Translations under genes and position numbers: made by a program
Shown here: positions 1-9,752 of the stretch, piece by piece
Numbering within the stretch: position 1 is the first letter of the stretch
How the letters are laid out: each line of letters opens with the position of its first letter
The notes under the pieces: model-generated
The model's input: only the letters and a program-made list of their open reading frames with translations
The model's database searches: none
Told to the model about the DNA's origin: nothing
DNA from: Neocallimastix lanati (nom. inval.)
Lineage: Eukaryota > Neocallimastigomycota > Neocallimastigomycetes > Neocallimastigales > Neocallimastigaceae
Length of the DNA: 17,500 nucleotides
Direction: 5' to 3'
Assembly (NCBI GenBank): GCA_016946835.1
Contig: JACVTC010000099.1
Coordinates: 160,001-177,500, forward strand

Positions 1-948
1 AACATACCAATAGAAGAAATACTCATTCCAGCACTATATATAATTCCGAATATAAAAAATTGAGCTACATAAGGATTTATATATTCTACAATAGCTTCAT
101 ATAATACAGTTTCACAGTATGCACTTGAAAAAGCAAATACACCCCTGATAAAGAAAAATAATTGGTACTAAATAAAAAATATTTAAGAAAATTTTTAATT
201 AAATGTATCAATAAATAATATATTTTGTATATGTAAATTTTAAATATTATATTTCAAATAATTATTACTATTATCTTTATATAAATTTAACATTAATAAT
301 ACTTTATTATGAGCAGGAATTGAAAGAATTTTTGAAATAAGTGTATGTAATCCTACATAAGCCCATGAACGAATTGAATATTTTGGTGAGTATTCCCAAG
401 TTTGTAAACCATAACCATAGTGTAAATAATGTGTTGGTTCCCAATAATTAAATGTTTCATCACAATCAGTAATAACTGAAAATATTGAAGCTATTAATCT
501 GAAAAATAATATAAATTTAAAAGCTACGGAGAATGAAGGACAATATGGATAATAGAAATTTTTTGGTGGTTCAACATTGTTTGAATTATTACTTTTTTGA
601 GGATTTAAATGTTTACTTTTATATATATAATTATTATTTAATTTTTTTAATATAGAATAAAAATTGAAATTTAGTTCTTATATTCATTTAAATTTAAATA
701 TATAAATATATATTTAATTATTGAAATAACATTTTATTAGAGGTTTTAATGATATATTTTTAATTAAATTGTATTATTATAAAAAATTTTTAATGTTTAT
801 TATTGTTAGATATTTAATATTTTTACTTTGAAAAGTTTTTCTTTGCTTGAGTATTCCTCTTTGAATTATCCTTTCTTTGTGTATTATAATCACTTATAGT
901 AACTTTTTTCCTATTTTTTAAATTCTCTGAAGTAGGATTAATATTCAT
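1..948 (-). CDS. ALG9: ALG9-type dolichyl-P-mannose alpha-1,2-mannosyltransferase, 5' part (partial)
   Basis: Enzyme of N-glycan precursor assembly. It adds alpha-1,2-linked mannoses from Dol-P-Man to the lipid-linked oligosaccharide on the lumenal side of the ER (family knowledge, GT22). Exons on the minus strand: 948-827, 615-303 and 167-1 (cut by the window edge). Introns 826-616 and 302-168 have GT-AG ends, and the phases join (122+313 nt = 145 codons; exon 3 enters in phase 0). A hydrophilic, Lys/Asn-rich tail of about 65 residues precedes a first membrane segment near residues 70-90. Next comes the diagnostic lumenal motif DCDETFNYWEPTHYL (residues 91-105), then GLQTWEYSP and IRSWAY, all typical of ALG9; the acidic DCDE region is the conserved GT22 site. 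Exon 3 begins YQLFFFIRG and contains further hydrophobic segments and a GMSISSIGM stretch where ALG9 proteins have GMF/ASxAFLP. Identity is firm. Exon 1 (start at 948) is inferred from phase and the donor GTAAAAAT, and is less certain. It is divergent from the Nup160 gene. Confidence 0.9.
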
Positions 949-1349
949 TTTATTGTTAATTATTTTAAATATCTATGATAAATACTTTTTTTGAGTAGGT
1001 TTAGTTTATTCTTATTATATTGTTTCACTTTTTACTTTTTTTTTATTGTTAATATATTTTTTATTTTTATTTCATTACGTTTTGTAATATAAAAATTTAT
1101 TAATTAATTTTTTTTTTTTTAATTTCTAATAAATATATATATTTATTCCAACTTTTTTTCGTGGATAATATACTTATACACCTATACACCTATTTATTTA
1201 AATTTTTTTTTATATTTTTTATTGAATAATATTTAAAAATTAAAATAAAAATAAAAATAAAAAAATTTATATAATTTTCAAATCAAAAAATTTATTAGTT
1301 TAAGATTAATTAAATCAAAAGAAAAAAGTTAAAAATATTAATAAAAAAA

Positions 1350-1412
<63 letters not shown>

Positions 1413-1924
1413 ATATATAAATGAATATTTAAATAAATAAATAAATAAATAATTAATTAAATTATGGTTATTAATTTAAAAAGACTTCATATAAAAAAAT
1501 GATTGGCTTCAATCATATTTATGGTATATCCAAAAATAAAGATTAAAAAATTACTTTGTGAATAATATTATTATATTAAAAGTTATTACAATTTAATAAT
1601 AATAAAAAAGAATCAGAAATTCCTTTCATAATATTTTTATTTAATATAAATACCAATAATATTTTATAATATATCGTAATTTTTCAATATATATTTTAAT
1701 TTTAAATTAATTTTTTTTTTATAACAAACATTAATAATACAAACAATATCAAATGGAAATTTAATTTTTATTTTTAAAATATTTTATTGAAATTATATTA
1801 GAATTATATATATATATATGATAATAATATTTAAATATTAAAAAATTTTGTTTAATATTTTGTGTATTGTATTTTAAATTTAGATTTTAGTAATTTTATA
1901 AAAAATAAAAAAATATAAAGAATT
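949..1924. promoter_or_regulatory. Divergent intergenic region between ALG9 and NUP160
   Basis: This stretch of about 1 kb separates two head-to-head genes and should hold both promoters. It consists of A/T tracts with almost no G or C, plus an AAAT microsatellite described separately. I see no open reading frame with protein-like composition, no tRNA and no recognisable transcription-factor site. The T-rich stretch at about 1021-1130 lies upstream of ALG9, and the A/T-mixed sequence at 1680-1924 precedes the Nup160 start codon. The regulatory role is inferred from gene orientation only. Confidence 0.5.
1347..1414. repeat. (AAAT)17 microsatellite
   Basis: There are seventeen uninterrupted AAAT units. 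Further, less regular AAAT units lie at about 1431-1451. The tract sits midway in the ALG9/NUP160 divergent intergenic region. It is a simple slippage-prone repeat with no sign of function. Confidence 0.9.
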
Positions 1925-4784
1925 ATGTCTTTTACATTTAAAGAATCGTCATCTTATCTATTCAACAAAGATGACCAAGAGTATATTTTCAATAAAAAGA
2001 AATTGATAAATTCTTCAGCTGTTCAATTATGTGTAAAAAAACATTATATATATATTTATTGGAAATTATATAATACTCATCTTGAAATCCAATTTGCACC
2101 AACTTTGATGGACTTCGCGATTTTTAAAATTAATTTACCAAAAAATATGACAGACAATATCCAATTTAAAGAGGATAAAGATGGAAAGCTTATTCATATG
2201 TTTTTACTTTCTAATGATGGTATAATTTTCAAATATTCAATTGATATTAAATCAAAAGAAATTGTTTTGCAAAATCAATACATAATTAGAAATATTCAAA
2301 AGCAACAACTTTTGTTTTTCAAAGCAATCGATCAGGATAATTTTGTTATAACAACTAATTTAAATGAAATATTTCTTATTAGAAAATTAAAAGGTATAAA
2401 TTTGAATATTTAATAAATTTATAACAAATTATACAATATAAATATATACATATATATATTTTTTTAATAACTTGATAATTTGAAAATTAAATAAATTTTT
2501 AATTAATTAAATATTAACTTCATTAAAATTTAAATATATATTTAAAAATTCATATATTATAAAAATTTTATATTTATTAAATTGATATTTTTCCTTTTAA
2601 TTATGTATGATATATTTATAAATGATTATATTGATTCATTAAATTATATTGAAGATGAATCAATATTTGAAAAAAAACAAAATATTAATACTTCATTTCT
2701 AAGTAATTTTTCAAAACTAATCATAAATTCAACAAATGACTATATTCAAGATATTTCATATATTAAATTTAATAATACATATTTCATTATAGTATTATTT
2801 AATAACATTCTTTATGTTTTAAATGAAAATTTAAAATTTGTTTTTAATAAAGAATTAATGCAGCCTACTTTTTCAAAATCTCAAAAATTTTTAAGTATCT
2901 ATGATATATATATTGATGAACATAATGATTATATATCATTTAAATTATGTATATTACTAGGAAAAGAATTTCATATATTTAAGATGATAATAGATCAAAA
3001 TGAAAATGTCAATTTACTAGATGATAATATTATATTACCTGTTATTGATTTAAATCCAAATAACGAAATAAAAAAAATATTTATTAATTCATTTCAAATA
3101 ACATATCTTAATAATCATTTTATTTTATGGGTAGAATTAAGAGATTCAACTGATAAGTGCTTTATAAAATATTTATATTTAGAAGATAATAATACATTAA
3201 ATGATAGTTTAGAAGGTTATTGTCCTGAAATATGGCTTCCATTAATAGCTAATAATATTATTGAAAATACTGATACTTTAAATAAACAACAATCAAGTTC
3301 TGATGATATTATTAGTTTTAATCCAAAGGCAAAGAAATCAATAATTATTGTTAGTGAGAATGATGATACTTTTCCAAGATCTTTATCAACTTTATCCTTT
3401 TCAAACTATTCACTCCTTTCTGATATTAATGATATTCCATCTATGCCTTCTTATGAAAATACAAGTGATAATATTAATGAAAGAGATTCTATTGAATTGG
3501 TAAAGGAATATTATTTAAATTATATATTCAATATTAATAAATTTTCTCTTTCTGTATTATATTATTCATTAATGAAATATTCAGAAGAAGCGGATATATC
3601 AGCTTTTGTTGATCAATCAGAATTAAAGCATATAGGGTTGAATTATATAAAAAAATGTATTATTAATTGTATTAATGAAAAAATTAACTCTAATGTTATT
3701 ATTGGAAATGATAAAAATAATATTGAAAAGGAATATAAGAAATTTTTATATTATTGTATTATGGAATATGAAAGTGAAAACAAATTTGTTTCCTTTTTAC
3801 AATATTCGCAGGATAGTGTCGAAAAAACAACTGTTCCATTATTTATATTAATTAAAAAAGCATATATTACTACAATTAATTTATGTGATACATCTGAAAT
3901 TTTTTATAATGCACTTACTAATAAGCATTCAATGATGGAATTACAATATCTTTTTTCAATTTCAAATATTAATAAAAGGAATATGTATCATAATGTTAGT
4001 TCAAGTATGACATTCTTTTTATCAGCAATTGATCAACTTTATAAAAATCAATCTTCAGAGGAAAAATTTAATATAAAGAAATTAAATCATGGTTTTAAGA
4101 ATCAAATTTTGAATATTCAACAATTAACTAGAGATATTATATTTGGTATATGTAAGTCTTCTCTTCAATTAGAAATTTTAGTTGAAAATATTTATTCTGA
4201 TTATCTTGCAGATAATGAACACTTTTTAAAAAAAATAAAGAAATTGAACAACATTAAGGGATGTATTGATTATGTTTTTAATATATTGGGCGATCAAGAT
4301 GAACAAATATTACCTTTAGAGAATGAAATACAAAATAATATACGTCAAAGAGATAAGATCAATAAGAACTATATAACTTATATAGCTCAATTAATAACTG
4401 TTAATATTAAAGAAGTTATAAACGCTCGTTATCATTTATGTTTTCATCTTTTTATTGTACTAATTGCTATATATACCTTAGATAAACAAAATTATTTAAA
4501 AAAGGGTTCTTCAGATTCTCATTTGAATAGGATTAGTTTATTCAAACCCGAAATTGGTCATTTTGAATATAAAAATTATTTATATCGATGCAAATCATAT
4601 TTACATACTTTAATTATATTGAAATGGGCATCTGAATATTCTGATATTAGCGATATAAGTATGAATGCAAACGTTAATGATCAAATTATGGAATTAAAAA
4701 TGCTTAAAAATTTAAAAATAGAAAATCTTTCAAAGAGTACAAGTAAGAAAAATGTAATTATATCCAATACTGATAATGATACTG

Positions 4785-4829
<45 letters not shown>

Positions 4830-5456
4830 GTATCAATGATAGTAATAATAACAATACCAGTATCAACAATAATAATATTGAATCAAATATGAATAATGAA
4901 AAAATAAAATTTATTCTTTCATATTTCAAGATAAATAAAATCAATATTGATGAAGAAATTAGTCATACAGTTTTAAGTCATGTCAATAATTCATTATTAT
5001 TCCATTTATTATACTCTTCTATTTTATCTTTAATTGAAATAAGGGGAAGAGATAAAGATGAAGAAATAAATGAATTAAACTTATCTAGCTCTATGGATTC
5101 TATGTCTAAATCAATAAATCATGTTAATTATTTCTCATTATACCCAAGTGAATTAGCTAAGCAGTCTATTTCACTTCTTGATATTATTTATGATTATTCA
5201 CATAGATATTTATGTTCTATTAATTTATCATGGTATTCTAAAGAAAATGTAGTAAGTTCCACATTAATTTCATTTGTAGTTCAATTAATTCAACATAGCT
5301 CAAAGGCTTATCGTCATCTAAGAGAATTATTACCTTCTCTCAATTCGTCATGCTTATTCCTTTTACAAGGTATTATTTCTTTAATTTCTAATGATATCGA
5401 TAGCTCTGAAAATTATTTTGAAAAAGCTGGTTCTGCCTTTGGTATATATATATATA

Positions 5457-5488
<32 letters not shown>

Positions 5489-5504
5489 ATTTAAATATTT
5501 TTAT

Positions 5505-5535
<31 letters not shown>

Positions 5536-7062
5536 CTTAAATTTAATATTTTAATTATTATTATAATTAATTAATTAATTAATATTATTTAATTTTATTA
5601 TTTTTTAATTTTAATTTTGACTTATTCTTTTTCATGTATTTAAATGTATTCCATAAAGTTGCGAATACAATCGATTCAAGTATTTACACCTTCTTACCTT
5701 TAACTATTAGGAATGCTTATCAATATTATATATACATCATGAAATTATATCAGAGTATAGGTTTACCATATAAACAAATAGAAAAATTTGCAAAACTTTC
5801 ATTATTATACATAAAAGATAATGATTTAAAGGTAGTTATCATAAGAACATAAGTTAATTTTTATTTATTTTTATAATTATAATTACGTTATGTACAAGTA
5901 TTTATATTATATACTTATATTATTTATTTATTATCATTGTATTAATTAAATTATTTTATAATTCTTTAATATTATTCAAATATTATTATTATTATTATTA
6001 TTAATTTTTATATATATATATATATATATAAATTGATTTAATTTTATAGGTAAATGAGTTTTCAGATGAATTAAAGTTTGTTATATTTAAATGCTTGATA
6101 AATACTTTAAATTTTGAAGAAGCATTTTTAATTATACAAAACGTATCTGATGATGAAAGGTAATGAATAAATATTAATTAATTTTTATTAAAATAAATTA
6201 AAATTTTTAGTACATATTATTAATTTTTATTACAATCTTATGATAAATAATAATAATAATAATGATATTATTATTATTATTATTATTCTTTCATTAAACA
6301 TAATAAATGTTATATAATTAAAATAATTTAACTTAAAAGAAAAAAACAATTACTTGAAGAATTTATAATAAAAATATGTGAATATGATCAAACTTTATTG
6401 TATAAATTTACATTCAGTGGTTTTCAAAATGAAGTTGAAAATATTTTATTCTATAGAACTACTTTTTCTTTAAATCCATTATCTGTACCAAATTATAGTA
6501 AAATTTTATATTCTTACTTGATTTATAATGGCTCTTATAGAAAAGGTAGTTATTAATTAATATTTATTGTAACTATTATTATGAATTTGAAGTAAATTTA
6601 TTAATATTAATAAAAAAAATTTTTTAAATTATAGCTGCGTTAATAATGTATAATTATGCTCAACAATTATATAAGTGTTGTACAAGTGGTATAATAGAAA
6701 ATTCATTTAAATCATTACTTATTGAACAATCAAAAGCTTTATTAATTTCAATAAACGCCTTATCATTGGTAGATAAAAAAAATCAATATATTAGTGTTAA
6801 AGTATGTATACTTTTTAATATAAATTATATTTTATATTAATTAAATGATATAAAAATTTTAAATATGAATATATATTAATGTATTATGATTTTTTAATTA
6901 AATAAAATATTATAGCAAGAAACAACAGAAGATAAGACTATTCAATTTGGTATATATTAATATTAGAATATTTAAAATAATTCTTAAAAATCATATATAT
7001 ATATATAATAAATTATTAATATATATATGTATATATTTATTTTATTAATTTAATAATAATAA

Positions 7063-7093
<31 letters not shown>

Positions 7094-8289
7094 AGTTAAA
7101 AATGTTACACTCTTAGATATAAGAAAAGAATATTATTTGTCTTTATCTAAACTTGAATTATCAAAGAATCATAAAGAAAGTGAAACATCAAGTAATTAGT
7201 TTTATTAATTATTATTATTAGTATAGAAATGGTAATAAAAATAATAAAATATTACTTATTAATCATAATATTTTTTTTTTTTTTTTTTTTTTTGAAGTTT
7301 TATCTTTAGATCCTGTGGATGCAGTTACTTTATATATTTCATTAGGAAAATATGATACAGCTATATCATTTTCATTATTATATGGTTTTGATTTATCTAT
7401 TATTTTCCAAAATCTTTTATTACAATATGTAAAATCTTCCTTTATGATAGTTAATTCCAATAGTAATTATATTACTGATTATTTCGATAAGGTATTGAGT
7501 GGTAAAAATGGAAAATTAATTAAAGATGAAAAAAAAGAAGAAAAGGAAGAAAAAAAGTTTACACCCCTTAATCTTCCAAAACAATTATTTATACAAGATC
7601 ACAATGATAATCATGTTACTATTTATGATTATAAGAATAATCAAAAAGGTAAGGAACCCGATAAAGATTTCCAATTTGACTCAGAGGGTTATTCAGAACA
7701 ATTATCATCAAATTCAATTGATAAAAAATTACATCAAGATAAAAAAAGAACATCAAGAGTTATGAATTCTTCTATTGATTTTTGTGAAATTTTAAAGAAA
7801 TTCCTCGCTCTTCATGATTCTTCAGCTAATTATTATCGCTATCATAAAGTTGTTATTGAAAAATTTTTGGAAACTTGTATAACATCTGATGTTCCGGAAT
7901 GGCTTATTCAACCATTTATGGTAAACTATTTGAATAAATTATATTTAACCTATTTTATTTATATTATATAGATTATTTATTTAAATTTTTTTCTATTTTT
8001 TATTTATTTTTTTATTTTTTTTTTTATTTTTTTTTTTTTTTTTTGTAATATTAATTATAATTATTGTTTTATAGGGTCAATTTTCTGAAGATTTAATTAG
8101 AATTTATATTAAATATAATAGAATAAAGGAAGCTGCCCATTTTACATTAAGAATCCTTAATAATGTATTTTTTTTTTTTTTTTTTATTATTATTATTTTT
8201 TTTTTTAATTATTATTATTATTATTATAATTTTTATTATTGTATTAACTATTTTATAAATTTATAATATTATATAATATTAATAATATA

Positions 8290-8330
<41 letters not shown>

Positions 8331-8524
8331 AAATATCAATATTATTTTTTGATTTATTTTAGAATGAAAAAATAAATAAACAGCAACAATGGTTCCCTTA
8401 CACTGTAATTGACCAATTAATATGTATTATGGAAGAAAGAAGTCAAAAAGATATAAATGATAAAAAAGTATTTAGTTCTTATATAAATTCAATTAAAAAT
8501 TTAGTTCAAACAAAAAATCTTTAA
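1925..8524 (+). CDS. NUP160: Nucleoporin of the Nup160/Nup120 family (Y-complex scaffold), 11 exons
   Basis: Scaffold subunit of the nuclear pore Y (Nup107-160) complex, which has an N-terminal beta-propeller followed by an alpha-helical solenoid (family knowledge). Exons: 1925-2393, 2655-5441, 5659-5831, 6050-6159, 6340-6545, 6635-6801, 6916-6949, 7096-7191, 7298-7920, 8075-8164 and 8363-8524. All introns are GT-AG and all phases agree; the total is 4917 nt, 1638 residues plus TAA. The human protein is about 1436 residues, and the excess here is low-complexity insertions. Residues 1 to about 450 are beta-rich. Family-like segments are AYQYYIYIMKLYQSIGLP (exon 3), GFQNEVENILFYR (exon 5), MYNYAQQLYK (exon 6), VTLLDIRKEYYLSLSKLEL (exons 7-8), LGKYDTAISFSLLYGFDLS (exon 9), PEWLIQPFM then LIRIYIKYNRIKEAA (exons 9-10) and WFPYTVIDQL near the C-terminus. 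Residues 868-881 are pure Asn, and about 1411-1504 is a Lys/Glu-rich insert. The weakest junction is the acceptor at 2653-2654, which lacks a pyrimidine tract. The start at 1925 is the first ATG of the open frame. Confidence 0.9.
4787..4828 (+). repeat. (AAT)14 polyasparagine-coding repeat in NUP160 exon 2
   Basis: Fourteen uninterrupted AAT codons encode Asn 868-881 of the Nup160-like protein. They are followed by more Asn/Ser/Thr-rich sequence to about 4890. Because codon and repeat unit coincide and no synonymous AAC interrupts the run, replication slippage is the likely origin. The insertion falls in the helical part of the protein, presumably in a solvent-exposed loop. The minus-strand open frame across it is a poly-Leu shadow. 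Confidence 0.95.
5442..5658 (+). other. NUP160 intron 2 (simple-sequence intron)
   Basis: This 217-nt intron consists almost wholly of simple repeats: (TA)n directly at the donor (GTATATATAT), an ATT tract to about 5480, a run of 27 A at 5509-5535 and AATT repeats. The acceptor is the AG of AAAG at 5657-5658. Joining gives AGSAF-V-ANTIDSS with phase preserved (G|TT). If retained, the reading frame runs in for 17 residues (GIYIYI, eight Leu, YII) and then meets TAA at 5492-5494. Confidence 0.85.
7921..8362 (+). other. NUP160 introns 9 and 10 with homopolymer tracts around exon 10
   Basis: Intron 9 (7921-8074) and intron 10 (8165-8362) flank the 90-nt exon 10. Both are dominated by T runs. Intron 10 holds 32 T at 8292-8323 followed at once by 10 A. 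Donors are GTAAAC and GTATTT; acceptors are TTTATAG and TTTTAG. Exon 10 carries the conserved LIRIYIKYNRIKEAA segment, so it must be included for a normal protein. Confidence 0.85.
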
Positions 8525-8584
8525 AAAAAAAAAAATTAAAATTAAAAATAATAAAAAATAAAAATAAAAAGAAGAAGAAGAAGA

Positions 8585-8615
<31 letters not shown>

Positions 8616-9752
8616 TAATAAAATAATATTATTATAAATATTTAATTATAATAATTTTTTATTATATTATTATATTATTATATATATAACCTTTTAAACT
8701 TTTAATTTATAAAGTATATTTAAAAAAAAAAAAAAATAGTATTTTTATATTAACATATTAATAATTATTATAAATATTTTTTAAATATATTTCTTTATAG
8801 AAATTTAGCATTTTATTATTATTTTTTATTTTTTATTTTTTATTTTATTATTTTATAATTTTTTCATTTCATATTTTTATTTATTTTAATTTTTAGATTT
8901 ATTAATAATATTATTATATTTATTTTTATTCTCATTATTAAATATAAAAATATAAAAAAATATAAGAAAAAGCAAATAAATATTTATATATATACATATA
9001 TAATATAATAAAAAAAATTGTTTATAAATATTTATAATTTTTTTTTTTTTTAATATAATTATTAAACTATTATTTTTACTATAAATTATGCATGGTGAAG
9101 CTCAAATATATAAAAAACAAAACGAAACACAATCTAAAATTGTAAAGAAATTTATTTATATATTTTATTCTTTTCCTTATGATTTATAAAAAAAAAAAGA
9201 ATTATTTTTTTTCTATTTTTATTTATTTTTATTTTTTTAATTTTTTTTATTTTTATTTTTATTTTTATTTTTTTTATTTTTATTTTTATTTTTTTTATTT
9301 TTATTTTATTTTTATTTATATATATATTTTTTATTATTTATTTATTTATTTATTTTTTTTTTGCTTTTTATATTTTATTATTTTAAATGTTATATTTTGA
9401 TGTTACTATTTAATTGCTTATTTGTTTATTTATTTTTTAAGTTTTTTTTTTTATAAATTATTTTTATTTTATTTTAATAAAATTTTATTATATTAATTAT
9501 TTTATTAAATAAAGATAAAAAAATATATTAATTTTTCTATTTCTCATTTAATTTTTATATAATATTGTTTGCATCATTATATTTAAATATATTAAATATG
9601 TATTAGTATTTATATATATATATAATAAATTGTAATTTTGGATTTCTTTTATTCTTTTAAAGTTTGGAGTATATAAAATCAAATCATATCATGTTATAAA
9701 CACATGAATAATATAAAAAAATTTTTTTTTTAATTCAAATTTACTGGATTAT
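8525..9752. other. Convergent 3' intergenic region of simple sequence
   Basis: The NUP160 and COPZ genes end toward each other here, 1.2 kb apart. The stretch contains an AAG then AAT microsatellite at about 8571-8612, many A and T homopolymers, and a nearly pure T/A tract at about 9200-9370 built from TTTTTA-like units. Both 3' UTRs and polyadenylation sites should lie inside it, but AT-rich hexamers are too frequent to choose one. Only the short open frame at 9088 has a less biased composition. The 73-codon frame over the T tract (Phe/Tyr only) is not a gene. Confidence 0.6.
9088..9189 (+). other. Doubtful micro-ORF of 33 codons
   Basis: ATG at 9088 opens a frame beginning MHGEAQIYKKQNETQSKI and ending at TAA 9187-9189. 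The first 18 codons have a more balanced composition than the surrounding DNA. A GTAAAG that could be a splice donor follows at about 9142. No downstream plus-strand exon was found before the convergent COPZ gene. A second ATG at 9092 opens another short frame (MVKLKYIKN...). It may be part of a 3' UTR, a micro-exon or chance. I recognise no family. Confidence 0.15.

Noticed and set aside
2582-2654. Open-frame extension upstream of NUP160 exon 2 (MIFFLLIMYDIF...)
   Set aside because: Starting exon 2 at 2655 restores phase with exon 1 through the GT at 2394 and the first AG; the extension is hydrophobic intron translation.
4681-4944. Minus-strand open frame of 87 codons, poly-Leu rich
   Set aside because: It is the antisense shadow of the asparagine repeat in NUP160 exon 2; composition is purely a repeat effect.
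5634-5658. ATG at 5634 as start of a separate small gene
   Set aside because: The frame continues the Nup160 protein once the intron 5442-5658 is removed, so this ATG lies in the intron.
7263-7460. Minus-strand open frame ending in a Lys run
   Set aside because: It overlaps NUP160 exon 9 in antisense, and the Lys run comes from the intronic T tract.
9179-9400. Plus-strand open frame made almost only of Phe, Tyr and Ile
   Set aside because: It is a translation of a T/A-rich tract; no start context, no protein-like composition.
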